Positions 1-8,540 of a DNA stretch of 64,000 nucleotides are shown here, one piece after another (the first letter of the stretch is position 1; the number at the start of each line of letters is the position of its first letter). Under the pieces are notes generated by a model. The model was given only the letters and a program-made list of their open reading frames with translations. It made no database searches and was not told the DNA's origin. A program made the translations under genes and the position numbers. This DNA is from Terriglobia bacterium (GTDB lineage: Bacteria; Acidobacteriota; Terriglobia; Acidiferrales; UBA7541): the NCBI GenBank assembly GCA_020072805.1, contig JAIQGC010000032.1, forward strand, positions 1 to 64,000, written 5' to 3'.

Positions 1-171
1 CATGTGCCCGATGTGCAGTGAACCGGTGACGTTGGGGGGAGGAATGACGATGGAAAAAACCGGTCCCGGAGCCGCGGCGTCCGCGCGGAACAGGGCGTCC
101 TGAATCCAGTATTCCGCCCAACGCGGCTCGATCTGCTGCGGTTCATATGCTTTTGCGATTTCGCGCGCCAT
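1..171 (-). CDS. valS: Valyl-tRNA synthetase, N-terminal fragment
   Basis: The gene runs off the left edge, so only the first 57 codons are present. They read from ATG at 171 (MAREIAKAYEPQQIEPRW) to the class I HIGH region with the valyl-type signature PPPNVTGSLHIGHM at residues 44-57. ValS charges tRNA-Val in the cytoplasm, and this piece contains the ATP-binding HIGH motif but none of the editing or anticodon-binding domains. The spacing from the start to the HIGH motif is normal for ValS. The family assignment is secure because PPPNVTG before HIGH is characteristic of ValS. Confidence 0.95.
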   Translation of the reverse strand, partial: MAREIAKAYEPQQIEPRWAEYWIQDALFRADAAAPGPVFSIVIPPPNVTGSLHIGHM

Positions 172-300
172 GCGTGGTCCTGACCTGCCTTTTCCCGAGC
201 CCGCGGCACACCCGCGGGAATGAGGTGTGGAAACGAAAACTTCACTATACGGGCGAGTGCGCAGGCGCGTCAATGCGCTGCAGGGGATGCCGGGGAAAGG

Positions 301-1737
301 TTACTTCTTTTTGTCCAGTTCTTCCTTGACCAGCGCCTGGATGACCGGCTTGAGCAGTTCGCGGGTCACGGTCTGCAGCATTTCCGGAGACATCTTCTCG
401 AGGATACGCGCCACCGTGGCATCGGCATCCGCACTGGATGCCGCCGGTACAGGTTGCGCGGCGGGCGTGGCCGGTGCCGTGCTGGCAACGGGCGCGCTCA
501 CTGCGGGTTCCGTGAAGGACAAGGGAGCGTCTACGGGGGAAGTCTCCGGCTCCAGTTCAGGCTCCGGCGCCGGATCCATGTCCCAGGCCGCCTCCTGCGT
601 CGCGGCGGGATCACCCCAGGGGGTGCTGGGCTGTGCTTCGGTGGCCCATCCTGCCGGACTTTCTTCGGAAGATGCCTCCGCGGCAGGTTCCTCGACGATC
701 CCAAGATCGGCGCCATGCGCGGACGCGTTGACCGCGGCGGCGATTTCCGGAGACGGCGGGGCCATGAATTCGTATGCCGCACCCAACTCCTCCTGGGGGG
801 CTCCGTAATTGCTGCTGCTCGCCTGCGCTTCCAGGGCAAAATCTTCTTCCGTTTCCACTTCAACCGGCGGCGGAGCCACGGGAGGCGGCGCTGGCGCTGG
901 CGGAGCCGCGGCCTGATTCTGGAACGTATCGAGTTCAAATCCCGACGACTCGTAGGCAGGAGAGGCGGAAACCTCGCCGTGTGGAAGAGCGCTTTCCTCT
1001 TCCGGAACCCATCCGCCCGTTCCGACGGTGTCCTGCTCGGGTTCGGCCTCGGCTGGCGCTTCCGCACTGGGCGGAGCCCCCGCGGGCACTCCCCAGTTGC
1101 GCTGGTTTTCCAGGCCAGGATTGCGCGCCACGAGGAAACTATTGTCTTCCTCCGCGGCCGCAGGTGCGGTGGCAGGCGATTCCTCGGCTACATCGAGAAG
1201 GCTGCCGAAAGCCATGGCCTGCGAACCTTCCGGAACTTCCACCTGTTGCGGTGCGCCCGCAAAAATATCCGGAAGCTCGGTGTGCTCGGGAGTGGGCAGA
1301 AGCACCGTGGGTGCAGGCTCGGGCGCGGCCACGGGTGCGGGAGGCGGCGGAGGCGGCGCAGCCGCAGCCGCGCGCGCCAGAGCCGATTTCACCATGGAGA
1401 TGAGGGGGTCTGGCGGAACAAAGGGTTTCTTCAGGACTCCGTCGGCGCCCACGCGCTGCGCTTCCTGTTCATCGAGCGGATCGAATGCCCCTACCAGCAA
1501 AATGACCGGAATGTGCGCGAGGGAAGCATCCCCTTTGATGTAAGAGCAGACTTCGTACCCGTTGCGTACGGGCATAAACACGTCGGCAAGCACCAGATCC
1601 GGACGCATTTCGGTGGCCTTGCGCACGGCGGCTTCGCCATTGCCCACGCCAACGACCTCAATGCCCTGATCCTTCAGGGCCAGGCCCACCATCTTCTGAA
1701 TGTTGCTGTTGTCGTCAGCGACCAGAATCTTGGTCAC
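301..1737 (-). CDS. Response regulator with long Pro/Ala-rich tail
   Basis: The first 120 residues are a CheY-like receiver domain: the acidic pair is in ILVADDN, the phospho-acceptor Asp is in LVLADVFMP (near residue 52), and the conserved Lys is in VLKKPF. There is no DNA-binding or enzymatic output domain. The receiver is followed by about 290 residues rich in Ala, Pro and Glu, then a short, probably helical C-terminal segment (ATVARILEKMSPEMLQTVTR) ending in a Lys cluster. The tail segment may be a docking helix for a partner. No histidine kinase gene lies nearby. The start is ATG at 1737, just before the hydrophobic first strand of the receiver. Its role is unknown beyond phosphorelay signalling. 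Confidence 0.85.
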   Translation of the reverse strand: MTKILVADDNSNIQKMVGLALKDQGIEVVGVGNGEAAVRKATEMRPDLVLADVFMPVRNGYEVCSYIKGDASLAHIPVILLVGAFDPLDEQEAQRVGADGVLKKPFVPPDPLISMVKSALARAAAAAPPPPPPAPVAAPEPAPTVLLPTPEHTELPDIFAGAPQQVEVPEGSQAMAFGSLLDVAEESPATAPAAAEEDNSFLVARNPGLENQRNWGVPAGAPPSAEAPAEAEPEQDTVGTGGWVPEEESALPHGEVSASPAYESSGFELDTFQNQAAAPPAPAPPPVAPPPVEVETEEDFALEAQASSSNYGAPQEELGAAYEFMAPPSPEIAAAVNASAHGADLGIVEEPAAEASSEESPAGWATEAQPSTPWGDPAATQEAAWDMDPAPEPELEPETSPVDAPLSFTEPAVSAPVASTAPATPAAQPVPAASSADADATVARILEKMSPEMLQTVTRELLKPVIQALVKEELDKKK

Positions 1738-1900
1738 GGCGGCCCCTCCAGGTCACCCAACTACCACTCACAAACGTACGCCAAAACCAATTGGACCATT
1801 GGTGCCAAAAAGCGTCAATGCAAAGATATAGCCGTGTGTCTGAAGAAGTTACGCTGTACCAACGTCCAGCTTTTGGCCGGCTCCTGGGGGGATGCTCGGA

Positions 1901-3298
1901 CTAGAAGGGAATGATCTTGCGCAGACCTTTTTTCTTCTTGCTGCTGGATTCTTTTTGGTTTTTCTTCTCCCCGGGCTTTGCGTCGCCCGGCGTTGCGGTT
2001 TCCGCCGGGGCATTCGCCGCCGCGGCGCTCTTCTCTGCGGGTGCCGCCGCGGAGTCTGTCTGCACGGGAGCAGCCGAAGTTTCTGCCGCAGGTTCTGCCG
2101 AGGTCGCCGGTGGATCGCCGGCGGGTTTGTTTGCCGGTGGTTCGGCCGCCGGAGCAGGCGGCGGTTCGGTGGCCGCGCCGGAATCGCTATCGGCGTTCTT
2201 GGTCGTGGTTGCGCCGGGCGTGACCGTAGCCACCACGGCATTGGTCGCCCCTCCAGGTCCTCCCACGCTCTGGGTTCCGCCGGGAGTCAGGATATCCGTG
2301 CCCGGCGAAACCGATTCCGGTTCGAGATTAGGCTTGCCTACGCGCGCGGCCATCTGCACGTCCGGTCCCGTGCGAAACAGGCCGGTGGACTTGTGCAGCA
2401 TTCCCGGCTTCTTGCGCGGAATCGCCTGATCCTGCTGCATGCGCGCCAGGGCCACCGGGTCGGGCTGCGGTATGGGAACGCGCAGCGCCGTGAGTTTCTT
2501 CTTGGCTTCCGGGGACATCGGAGAAAGAGGGTAATTGCGCACGATGCGCGCGTAGAAGGCTCCGGCCAAGTCCTTGCGCTCGCCTTGCTCGAAAATGGTT
2601 CCCAGCATCCACAGGGCGTGATCGGAATGGCTGTAGAGGGGATAGCGGTTGGTGAGCGCCATCAGCCGCGCCGCCGCCGCGCGGTAAGCGAATTTGCCCT
2701 TCACGTAGTAAAAATAGCCGATGCGGTAATCGCCTTCCGCCAGCACTTCCTGGACTTCCCGCAGGCGCTGTTCGGCCTGAGCCGCCAGCGGATCGTCGGG
2801 ATACTTTTGCAGGAACTCCTGCAACTCGGCTTCCGCCGCCTTGGCATGAGTGCGGTCGCGGTCCGGCTTGTCCAGTTGCTTGTAGTGCACCATGGCCACC
2901 TGCAACTGCGCGTAGGAGGCTTCCTGCAGGAAGGGGAAGAAAACAATGAAATCCTTGTAGCCGGAAGCGGCCTGGGTCAGGTTGGCGCTTCCGCCTTCCT
3001 TGAAGAAGGAATCGGCAATGGCCAGTTTGGCCTTGGCCAGATACTCGCTGTCCGGGTAGGTGTTGATAAGCGTCTGCAGAGTCAGCCGGGCCATCTCATG
3101 ATGCCCCTTCTTGGAGGCTTTCTCGGCCCGGTCGAAGAGAACCTTGTCCGGCGCGGATGCCGAGGGGTCCGCTTGTTCCGCCGCGGCTCTGGCTTTCTGA
3201 GAAACTTTGCCCTTCTTGCGGGCGAACGCTCCGCCCGGCAACGTCATCAAAATCAGGATCAGCAGCGCGCTGAGTGTTGCCCTGGATACAAAACGCAA
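1901..3298 (-). CDS. bamD: BamD-like outer-membrane assembly TPR protein
   Basis: The protein is 465 residues. An N-terminal signal peptide (LSALLILILMTLPGGAFA) is followed by TPR-like helices at about residues 50-270 of the BamD/YfiO type (for example ARLTLQTLINTYPDSEYLAKA, then LQEFLQKYPDDPLAAQAE). BamD is the periplasmic scaffold of the Bam complex that inserts beta-barrels in the outer membrane. I see no lipobox Cys after the signal, which is unusual for BamD. The last 190 residues are Ala/Pro/Thr-rich and end in a Lys-rich patch (SSSKKKKGLRKIIPF), so the protein is much longer than the usual 240-280 residues. It lies downstream of rpe on the same strand. Confidence 0.8.
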   Translation of the reverse strand: MRFVSRATLSALLILILMTLPGGAFARKKGKVSQKARAAAEQADPSASAPDKVLFDRAEKASKKGHHEMARLTLQTLINTYPDSEYLAKAKLAIADSFFKEGGSANLTQAASGYKDFIVFFPFLQEASYAQLQVAMVHYKQLDKPDRDRTHAKAAEAELQEFLQKYPDDPLAAQAEQRLREVQEVLAEGDYRIGYFYYVKGKFAYRAAAARLMALTNRYPLYSHSDHALWMLGTIFEQGERKDLAGAFYARIVRNYPLSPMSPEAKKKLTALRVPIPQPDPVALARMQQDQAIPRKKPGMLHKSTGLFRTGPDVQMAARVGKPNLEPESVSPGTDILTPGGTQSVGGPGGATNAVVATVTPGATTTKNADSDSGAATEPPPAPAAEPPANKPAGDPPATSAEPAAETSAAPVQTDSAAAPAEKSAAAANAPAETATPGDAKPGEKKNQKESSSKKKKGLRKIIPF

Positions 3299-3358
3299 AC
3301 TTGCACCTCTCGCTTTTTTCTCGGTCTCCCGCCTTCGCGGGTTGCTTCCGCCCGGCCC

Positions 3359-4051
3359 TCAGGCCCGCTGCAGTAACGCTTCCCCTGCCAGCCGCTGCAG
3401 CTCCTGTACGGCTGCCGCGGGGTCCTGCTTGTGAAATACCGACGTGCCCGCCACCAGTATATCGGCTCCCGAGCGGACCACCGGGGCAATTGTCTCCGCC
3501 GTGATTCCGCCGTCCACTTCGATCAGGAACTTCAGGCCGCCGCGCATGCGCAGCTCGCGCAGTTCCGCGATCTTACGCTCCGCGCCAGGCCAGAAACTTT
3601 GCCCGCCAAATCCCGGATTCACCGACATCACCAGCACTAGATCCACATCCTGGAGCACTTCACCCAGCGTGCTCACCGGCGTCCCCGGATTGATGGCCCC
3701 TCCCGCCCGGCATCCCTGCTCGCGAATCTGCGCAATGGCCCGGTTCAAATGCGCCGTGGCCTCCTGGTGGACCGTGATCCAGTTGGCGCCTGCCTGGGCA
3801 AACGCCCCGATGTAGCGCTCGGGGCTCTCAATCATAAGATGCACATCCAGGTCCAGGCGGGTTGCCTTGCGCAGCGAAGCCACCACCGGCACGCCGATGG
3901 AAATGTTGGGCACGAAGTGCCCGTCCATCACATCCACATGGATCAAACGCACGCCGGTGCGTTCGACGGAGCGCACGGCCTCACCGAGCGCCGCGAAATC
4001 CGCCGCCAGTATGGACGGTGCGATTTCTAATTGGGGATGAGTTGCCATCAC
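3359..4051 (-). CDS. rpe: Ribulose-phosphate 3-epimerase
   Basis: This 230-residue TIM barrel interconverts ribulose 5-phosphate and xylulose 5-phosphate in the pentose phosphate pathway. Family motifs are present in order: IAPSILAADF at the N-terminus, the metal-binding HVDVMDGHFVPN, the LDVHLMIE strand, the MSVNPGFGGQ loop and the phosphate-binding EVDGGI and GADILVAGTSVF. The length is normal for the family. The start is ATG at 4051; a second ATG immediately follows at 4048 and cannot be excluded. It lies between the PASTA protein and bamD on the minus strand, and the gaps (59-65 bases) allow cotranscription. Confidence 0.96.
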   Translation of the reverse strand: MMATHPQLEIAPSILAADFAALGEAVRSVERTGVRLIHVDVMDGHFVPNISIGVPVVASLRKATRLDLDVHLMIESPERYIGAFAQAGANWITVHQEATAHLNRAIAQIREQGCRAGGAINPGTPVSTLGEVLQDVDLVLVMSVNPGFGGQSFWPGAERKIAELRELRMRGGLKFLIEVDGGITAETIAPVVRSGADILVAGTSVFHKQDPAAAVQELQRLAGEALLQRA

Positions 4052-4116
4052 GCCGCGATTCTAGCACATTCAGAGGGGTTTGCAGGCGTCCGCCAGCTGG
4101 CGCAGGCTCGCGGCTT

Positions 4117-4950
4117 TCAGTTCGCGACGACCAGTTCGACGATTTGCAAAGCCCCCAGCCGGCTGCCCGCCGCCGGGGTCTGGTCAATGACCGCTCCGTG
4201 GGGCCACTGCGCGGCGTTCACATAGTTGCTTTTGTGCCGCACCGCCACCTGGTCCAGCCGCCGCCCCGCTTCCGCTTCGCTCAATCCGGCCAACAACGGC
4301 GTTACATAGGCTGCTTCGTGCACGGGTTGCGCAATCAGCAGATTTACCCGCGGCGTTGCCGCACCCTCTCCCGGCCGCGGATTTTGCACCAGGATCGTCT
4401 CGGGCACGGCTTCGGCCGTGGCCAGGCCGGAGAGTTCACCCGCCTGCAACCCCGCGCGCAGCAATTCGATCCGCGCCACACGCAGGGATTTCCCCTGCAA
4501 CGCCGGGATGCTCAACTGCCTCTGCCCCAGGCTCAGGACCACATGGGCCTGCTGCGATACCTTCATCAGCATGCCCGGCGGAGGAGTCTGCCGTACAACC
4601 GTGTTGAGAGGAAATTCGCTGTACACCTGATCGGCCACGTGCAGGACCAGCCCCTGCGAATTCAGCATCTGGCTGGCCTGCGCGACAGTCTTTCCCGTCA
4701 GGTTGGGCATGGACACTTCGCGCCCCTGGATGGCGATGCGCATGGTGGTGATCGCGCTCAGAAACGCCGCCGACGCCAGGATAAACAATAGCAAGGCCAC
4801 GCGGCTCAGGTGCCGCAGGCGCATGCTCAGCGTCTTGCGCGCCACCGCAGGCGCCGCGGATTCCTGCTCCAGCGGCTCCGCCGGCTGTTCCGAGAAAGCG
4901 GGCTCCTGCTCCGGCTCTCCGTTCAGTTCGTGTTCGTCACTTGGATTCAT
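4117..4950 (-). CDS. Membrane-anchored protein with three PASTA domains
   Basis: The 277-residue protein has an acidic cytoplasmic N-terminus of about 50 residues, one membrane helix (VALLLFILASAAFLSAITTM, about residues 51-70) and three consecutive PASTA domains outside (starting at MPNLTGKTVAQASQ, IPALQGKSLRVARIE and TPLLAGLSEAEAGRR). PASTA domains bind peptidoglycan fragments or beta-lactams in Ser/Thr kinases and penicillin-binding proteins. No kinase or transpeptidase domain is attached, so it is a stand-alone PASTA protein. The start overlaps the stop of the upstream tldD-like gene by 14 bases, suggesting translational coupling. A PASTA gene between fmt/def and rpe is a common arrangement in this type of cluster. 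Confidence 0.85.
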   Translation of the reverse strand: MNPSDEHELNGEPEQEPAFSEQPAEPLEQESAAPAVARKTLSMRLRHLSRVALLLFILASAAFLSAITTMRIAIQGREVSMPNLTGKTVAQASQMLNSQGLVLHVADQVYSEFPLNTVVRQTPPPGMLMKVSQQAHVVLSLGQRQLSIPALQGKSLRVARIELLRAGLQAGELSGLATAEAVPETILVQNPRPGEGAATPRVNLLIAQPVHEAAYVTPLLAGLSEAEAGRRLDQVAVRHKSNYVNAAQWPHGAVIDQTPAAGSRLGALQIVELVVAN

Positions 4951-6655
4951 GCTTGCTGTTCGCTCCGGCGGCCGCCAGCGGCGGCGCAGGATATTCCGGC
5001 AGCTTGTCCTTGCTGGTGTCCGCGCGCTTGATCTCCAGCTCGTCCAGCAAAATCGAGGGGCTTACCACCGTCGTCGGCGTTCCCCCGGGGCGGTTGCTCA
5101 CCAGCGGGTCGTCCCCGGCGGCGATCAGATTGTTGCGCAGCGTGCGCACGTCCAGTTCGCTGAAGACCGCGCCGCGCACCAGTTCCTCGTGCCCGTCCTT
5201 GGCGTAGATGCGGTAGAGCAGCCGCGGGGAATTACCCGCACCGAGCGTCTCCACCCGGTACCCGTACGGTTTCTGCTGCTCACGCAGCATCCCCAGCATT
5301 TGCTGGCGCATCTCCGCCGCGGGCTTAGGCTCGGTCGTTCGTATAAAGAGGCTTCCGATGCTAGGCTGCGGAAATCCGCCCGGCGCCGAGCGCCCGTGGC
5401 CGTTCGAGGCAGGGAAGTCGCGGATGGGCTGGCGTCCCACCAGGTAACTGGTGAGCGTCCCCTTGTCCACGGCCACCACCGCCTGCGCCCGCACGCCTTC
5501 GCTGTCCACGTCGTAACTGCCCAGCAGGCTCTTGCCCTGAAATTGCTTGACCGAGGGATCGTCGACGATTGTCAGGAAGGCCGGCAACACACGGCTCTTG
5601 AAACTCGTGGCGAAGAGTCCCGTGGTGCGGTTGGGGCGCCCCGGCTGCGGTTTGTGTCCCAGCACGTTGTTGCCGATCAGGCTGGCGAAGATGTCGTTGG
5701 CCGCATCGGCGGAGAACAGCACCGGCCCGCGGTATTCCTCTTCGGCGATGGGGGCTTCGCGCAGGGCCACCAGCGAATCCAGGGCCTTGCGGATCTCCCC
5801 CAGCAGAGCCGCTCGCGCGGGCATCTCCTCAATCCGCGCCACGTTCCAGTCCGGATTGCGGAACAGGCGCATCCCGTCGGCCGCCTGAGTTATCGCGTTC
5901 AGCACCAGCGAATAGCTGGCGCGCCCGCCGCGCGTCACGCTGCCCTCGGAATTCACGAAATATTCATTGATGGTCATGAAGCGCAGCGACGCGGAGAGCG
6001 ACTGCACCGCGGGATACTGCCGGTAAAGATCGGTGGCTTCCACCAACAGGCTTTTCCAGGCCGGCTCGTCCGCGCGCAGATGCGCCAGCTCTCCCACGGT
6101 GTCCACCGGCGTGGCCCGCGCAAAATCGTCCACCGGGGCGGGGTCCGCGGCAAACTGTTTCATGTACGCCTGCTTCTGCGTCAGCGCTTCGGTGGCGTTC
6201 TTGTAAGCCTCGTCGGTGGCCAGCCAGATCTGCCGCCGCAAGGCGATGGGATCGTTGTCAAGCGGAAGATATTCCGTCTCCCCGGCGCCCTGTCCGAAAT
6301 AGCTGTCCTGCTTGTAGTCTCCCACGCGCACCACGGCGCGCAGCACGCGCCCGCGCGAATGGCGCTCTTCGCGCACCGCGCCAAAGGCCGCATCCGCGTT
6401 GTAGGCTTCGATTTCATGCACGCGGTATTCGATGTAGTACGGCGCGGGCACTCCCTCCATTTTCAATTGCGCCTTGGATCTCTCCAGTTCGATCAGCAGC
6501 ACCGAAAGGATGGGGTCTCCCGCGGCCGTCGCGCGCGCTTGGGCCGCGGCTTCTGCATTCGGGCCGTCATCGGCGGCCGCTCGAGGCGCCAGTGCACCAC
6601 AGCAGAATCCCAGCAGGAACATTCCCGTGATTGCAATTCGCAGATTCGTCTTCAC
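4937..6655 (-). CDS. Exported TldD/PmbA-like protein lacking the zinc motif
   Basis: This 572-residue protein has a signal peptide (residues 1-28, ending APRAAADD) followed by a TldD/PmbA-type fold. It is clearly paralogous to the gene upstream: both share RRQIWLATDEAYK-like, SYDVDSEGVRAQAV-like and SNGHGRSAPGGFPQP-like segments in the same order. Where the paralog has the metal-binding FFHEVLGH, this protein has LIGNNVLGH, so the His-Glu of the HExxxH motif is gone and it should not bind catalytic zinc. In TldD/TldE pairs one subunit is likewise catalytically silent, so I infer a heterodimer with the next gene. It overlaps that gene by 4 bases (ATGA). Its substrate is unknown. Confidence 0.8.
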   Translation of the reverse strand: MKTNLRIAITGMFLLGFCCGALAPRAAADDGPNAEAAAQARATAAGDPILSVLLIELERSKAQLKMEGVPAPYYIEYRVHEIEAYNADAAFGAVREERHSRGRVLRAVVRVGDYKQDSYFGQGAGETEYLPLDNDPIALRRQIWLATDEAYKNATEALTQKQAYMKQFAADPAPVDDFARATPVDTVGELAHLRADEPAWKSLLVEATDLYRQYPAVQSLSASLRFMTINEYFVNSEGSVTRGGRASYSLVLNAITQAADGMRLFRNPDWNVARIEEMPARAALLGEIRKALDSLVALREAPIAEEEYRGPVLFSADAANDIFASLIGNNVLGHKPQPGRPNRTTGLFATSFKSRVLPAFLTIVDDPSVKQFQGKSLLGSYDVDSEGVRAQAVVAVDKGTLTSYLVGRQPIRDFPASNGHGRSAPGGFPQPSIGSLFIRTTEPKPAAEMRQQMLGMLREQQKPYGYRVETLGAGNSPRLLYRIYAKDGHEELVRGAVFSELDVRTLRNNLIAAGDDPLVSNRPGGTPTTVVSPSILLDELEIKRADTSKDKLPEYPAPPLAAAGANSKHESK

Positions 6656-8442
6656 GGCTTCACCCCTTGCTTCGGCGCGGCGTTCTTGTCGTCAGGCGGC
6701 GTCTCAAATCCCGGCGGCGGCAAGATCGGCGGCCGCGAGTGCGAATGCGCCCTCTTCTGCACTTCCATTTCGCTGAAGAGCATCGCCGGAGCCACCGCCG
6801 CTACCGGCACGCTGCCCGACTCCGCTCCGCAAACTCCGTTGAAGACTTGCGGCGAATCTCCCGTCACCATGATGCGTGTCAGCGCCGCCAGCGGCGTTCC
6901 CACGATGTCCACTCCGCGCACCAGTTCGTCCGGCCGCCCGTCCGCGTACACCCGGTAGACCATCACCGGCAGCACCTGAAAGGCCTGCGGCAGCGAGCGC
7001 GTGGTCAGCGTGAAGCCTCCCTGCACGTCGTCGAAAAACAGCCCGTAGGGCTTTTTCTGTTTTTTCACTTCCTCGAGCAGCCGCTTGCGCAATTCCGCAT
7101 CCGGCACCGTATTCGTCGAACTCACCAGCAAATTGCCCTGCCGCCCCGTGGGCATGGAGCCCGGCTGGTTGCGCCCGTGCCCGTTGGACTTCAGGAAATT
7201 CTTGATGGGCATGCGCGAGGTCAGAAAATTCTTCAGCACCCCGTTCTGAATCACTTCCACGCGCTGCGCCGGCTGCCCTTCATCGTCATAACTGTAACTA
7301 CCCGCCAGCTTCACCGAACCGTACTGCCGCAGGGTGGGATCGTCGGCCACGCTCAGAAACTTCGGCAGGACTTCCTCGCCCACCTTCTTCGTGAACGTCT
7401 GTCCCTCTTCTTCATCCCGCTGGCGGTGTCCTTCCAGGCGGTGCCCCAGCACTTCGTGGAAAAATACCGCCGCGGCCCTTCCCGAAAGCATGGCCGGCCC
7501 GTCAAAGGGCTCGGCCACGGGCGCTTTGCGCAGCGCCTGCAGGTCCCGGGCCACGATTTCGATCTTGCCCAGCAGTTCCTCTTCGCCGGGGAGTTCATCC
7601 GGCGTCGGCGCCTGAAATGTTTCCACGCGCAGCAGTTCCATGCCGTCGTCGGCGCGCGTCTGCGCTTCGATCAGCAAGCGCGCCGAGGCTCCCGGCGTGG
7701 TGATTTCCGTTCCTTCGCTGCTGACCATGCGCGACGTGGCCGACTGCACCTGCAGGACCACCACCGCCGAATACACCTCGGCATATTTCCGGAAGGCTCC
7801 GGACAGCCGCCGCAGCCGCTCCTCCCACGCCGGATGATCGAACTTCGGCGCCGCCGCCGTGGCGCTCTCGTTCACCCGCGGCGCTTCCATGGAAAAATCC
7901 GGCGATTTGTCTTCTTCTTCCGCGCGCACCGCCGTATTCGTCTTTACGTTCAAATACGCCGGAGCCGCCTGCTTGTATTCCCGGTCGGTCAGTTCCCAGA
8001 GAGTCCACGCGATGGCGTCGGCGTTGTTTTCGATGGGCAGGGAGCCGGAGGTCATCCCCGATTCGCGGCTTTGGTTGTGGGTATTGTCCAGCGCCGGCGA
8101 ACCCACGCGCATCACCACGTCCGCGTGGCGCCGCTTCATGCCGGTGTTGTTCACCAGGCCCCCGAAGGAGGCCACCAGCACTTCGATATTCTGATCGTAG
8201 ACCGTGTAGCTGATGAAATACGGCGCTGGTTCGGCCTTGGCCAGTTCCTTGGTGGCCCGCGCCAGTTCGCCCTTCATCGTGGCCATCAACGGGTCCGCGG
8301 CTTTCGCTGCGGGTTTCTCTCCGGCGAGGCCCGCGGGCGCGCCGGAAAGCTGCAAGACCAGCGCCGCCGCGAGAGCCATGCGCCCGCAGGAGGTCATGCC
8401 TTGCTGCATCGTCTTGCCCGGGGTCGAACGAAAAAAGTCCAT
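6652..8442 (-). CDS. Exported TldD-like metalloprotease, motif intact
   Basis: The 596-residue protein has a signal peptide (AALVLQLSGAPAGLAGE, cleavage near residue 40) and a TldD/PmbA fold. The HExxxH zinc motif is intact at HEVLGHRLEGH, about residues 340-350. The segment SYSYDDEGQPAQRVEVI and the SNGHGRNQPG motif downstream are family hallmarks. TldD proteases usually act in the cytoplasm, for example in microcin processing and CcdA turnover, so a signal peptide on both partners is unusual and points to a periplasmic peptide-degrading role. The gene begins 98 bases after fmt and overlaps the inactive paralog at its 3' end, so the two should be made in fixed ratio. Confidence 0.85.
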   Translation of the reverse strand: MDFFRSTPGKTMQQGMTSCGRMALAAALVLQLSGAPAGLAGEKPAAKAADPLMATMKGELARATKELAKAEPAPYFISYTVYDQNIEVLVASFGGLVNNTGMKRRHADVVMRVGSPALDNTHNQSRESGMTSGSLPIENNADAIAWTLWELTDREYKQAAPAYLNVKTNTAVRAEEEDKSPDFSMEAPRVNESATAAAPKFDHPAWEERLRRLSGAFRKYAEVYSAVVVLQVQSATSRMVSSEGTEITTPGASARLLIEAQTRADDGMELLRVETFQAPTPDELPGEEELLGKIEIVARDLQALRKAPVAEPFDGPAMLSGRAAAVFFHEVLGHRLEGHRQRDEEEGQTFTKKVGEEVLPKFLSVADDPTLRQYGSVKLAGSYSYDDEGQPAQRVEVIQNGVLKNFLTSRMPIKNFLKSNGHGRNQPGSMPTGRQGNLLVSSTNTVPDAELRKRLLEEVKKQKKPYGLFFDDVQGGFTLTTRSLPQAFQVLPVMVYRVYADGRPDELVRGVDIVGTPLAALTRIMVTGDSPQVFNGVCGAESGSVPVAAVAPAMLFSEMEVQKRAHSHSRPPILPPPGFETPPDDKNAAPKQGVKP

Positions 8443-8540
8443 TCACTTAGCTCCGGTTTTAGTGGATTTTCAAGTAAAGCCGAGTATGCCCCAGCGCCCG
8501 GCGCCGTGCAATTCGCCGCTCTGCACGCTGTGCCGTAAGC

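Noticed and set aside
172-300. Hairpin CCCGCGG/CCGCGGG at 200-218 as a terminator for the response regulator
   Set aside because: It has a good stem but no T-run on the relevant strand, so I could not support it as an intrinsic terminator.
220-1914. Long plus-strand open frame of 564 codons
   Set aside because: It is the opposite strand of the response regulator gene; its Arg/Gly/Cys-rich sequence has no family features and arises from GC-rich third positions.
2438-2446. GC-rich minus-strand frames over bamD as separate genes
   Set aside because: They are antisense or out-of-frame shadows of the bamD Ala/Pro-rich tail and lack any ribosome site.
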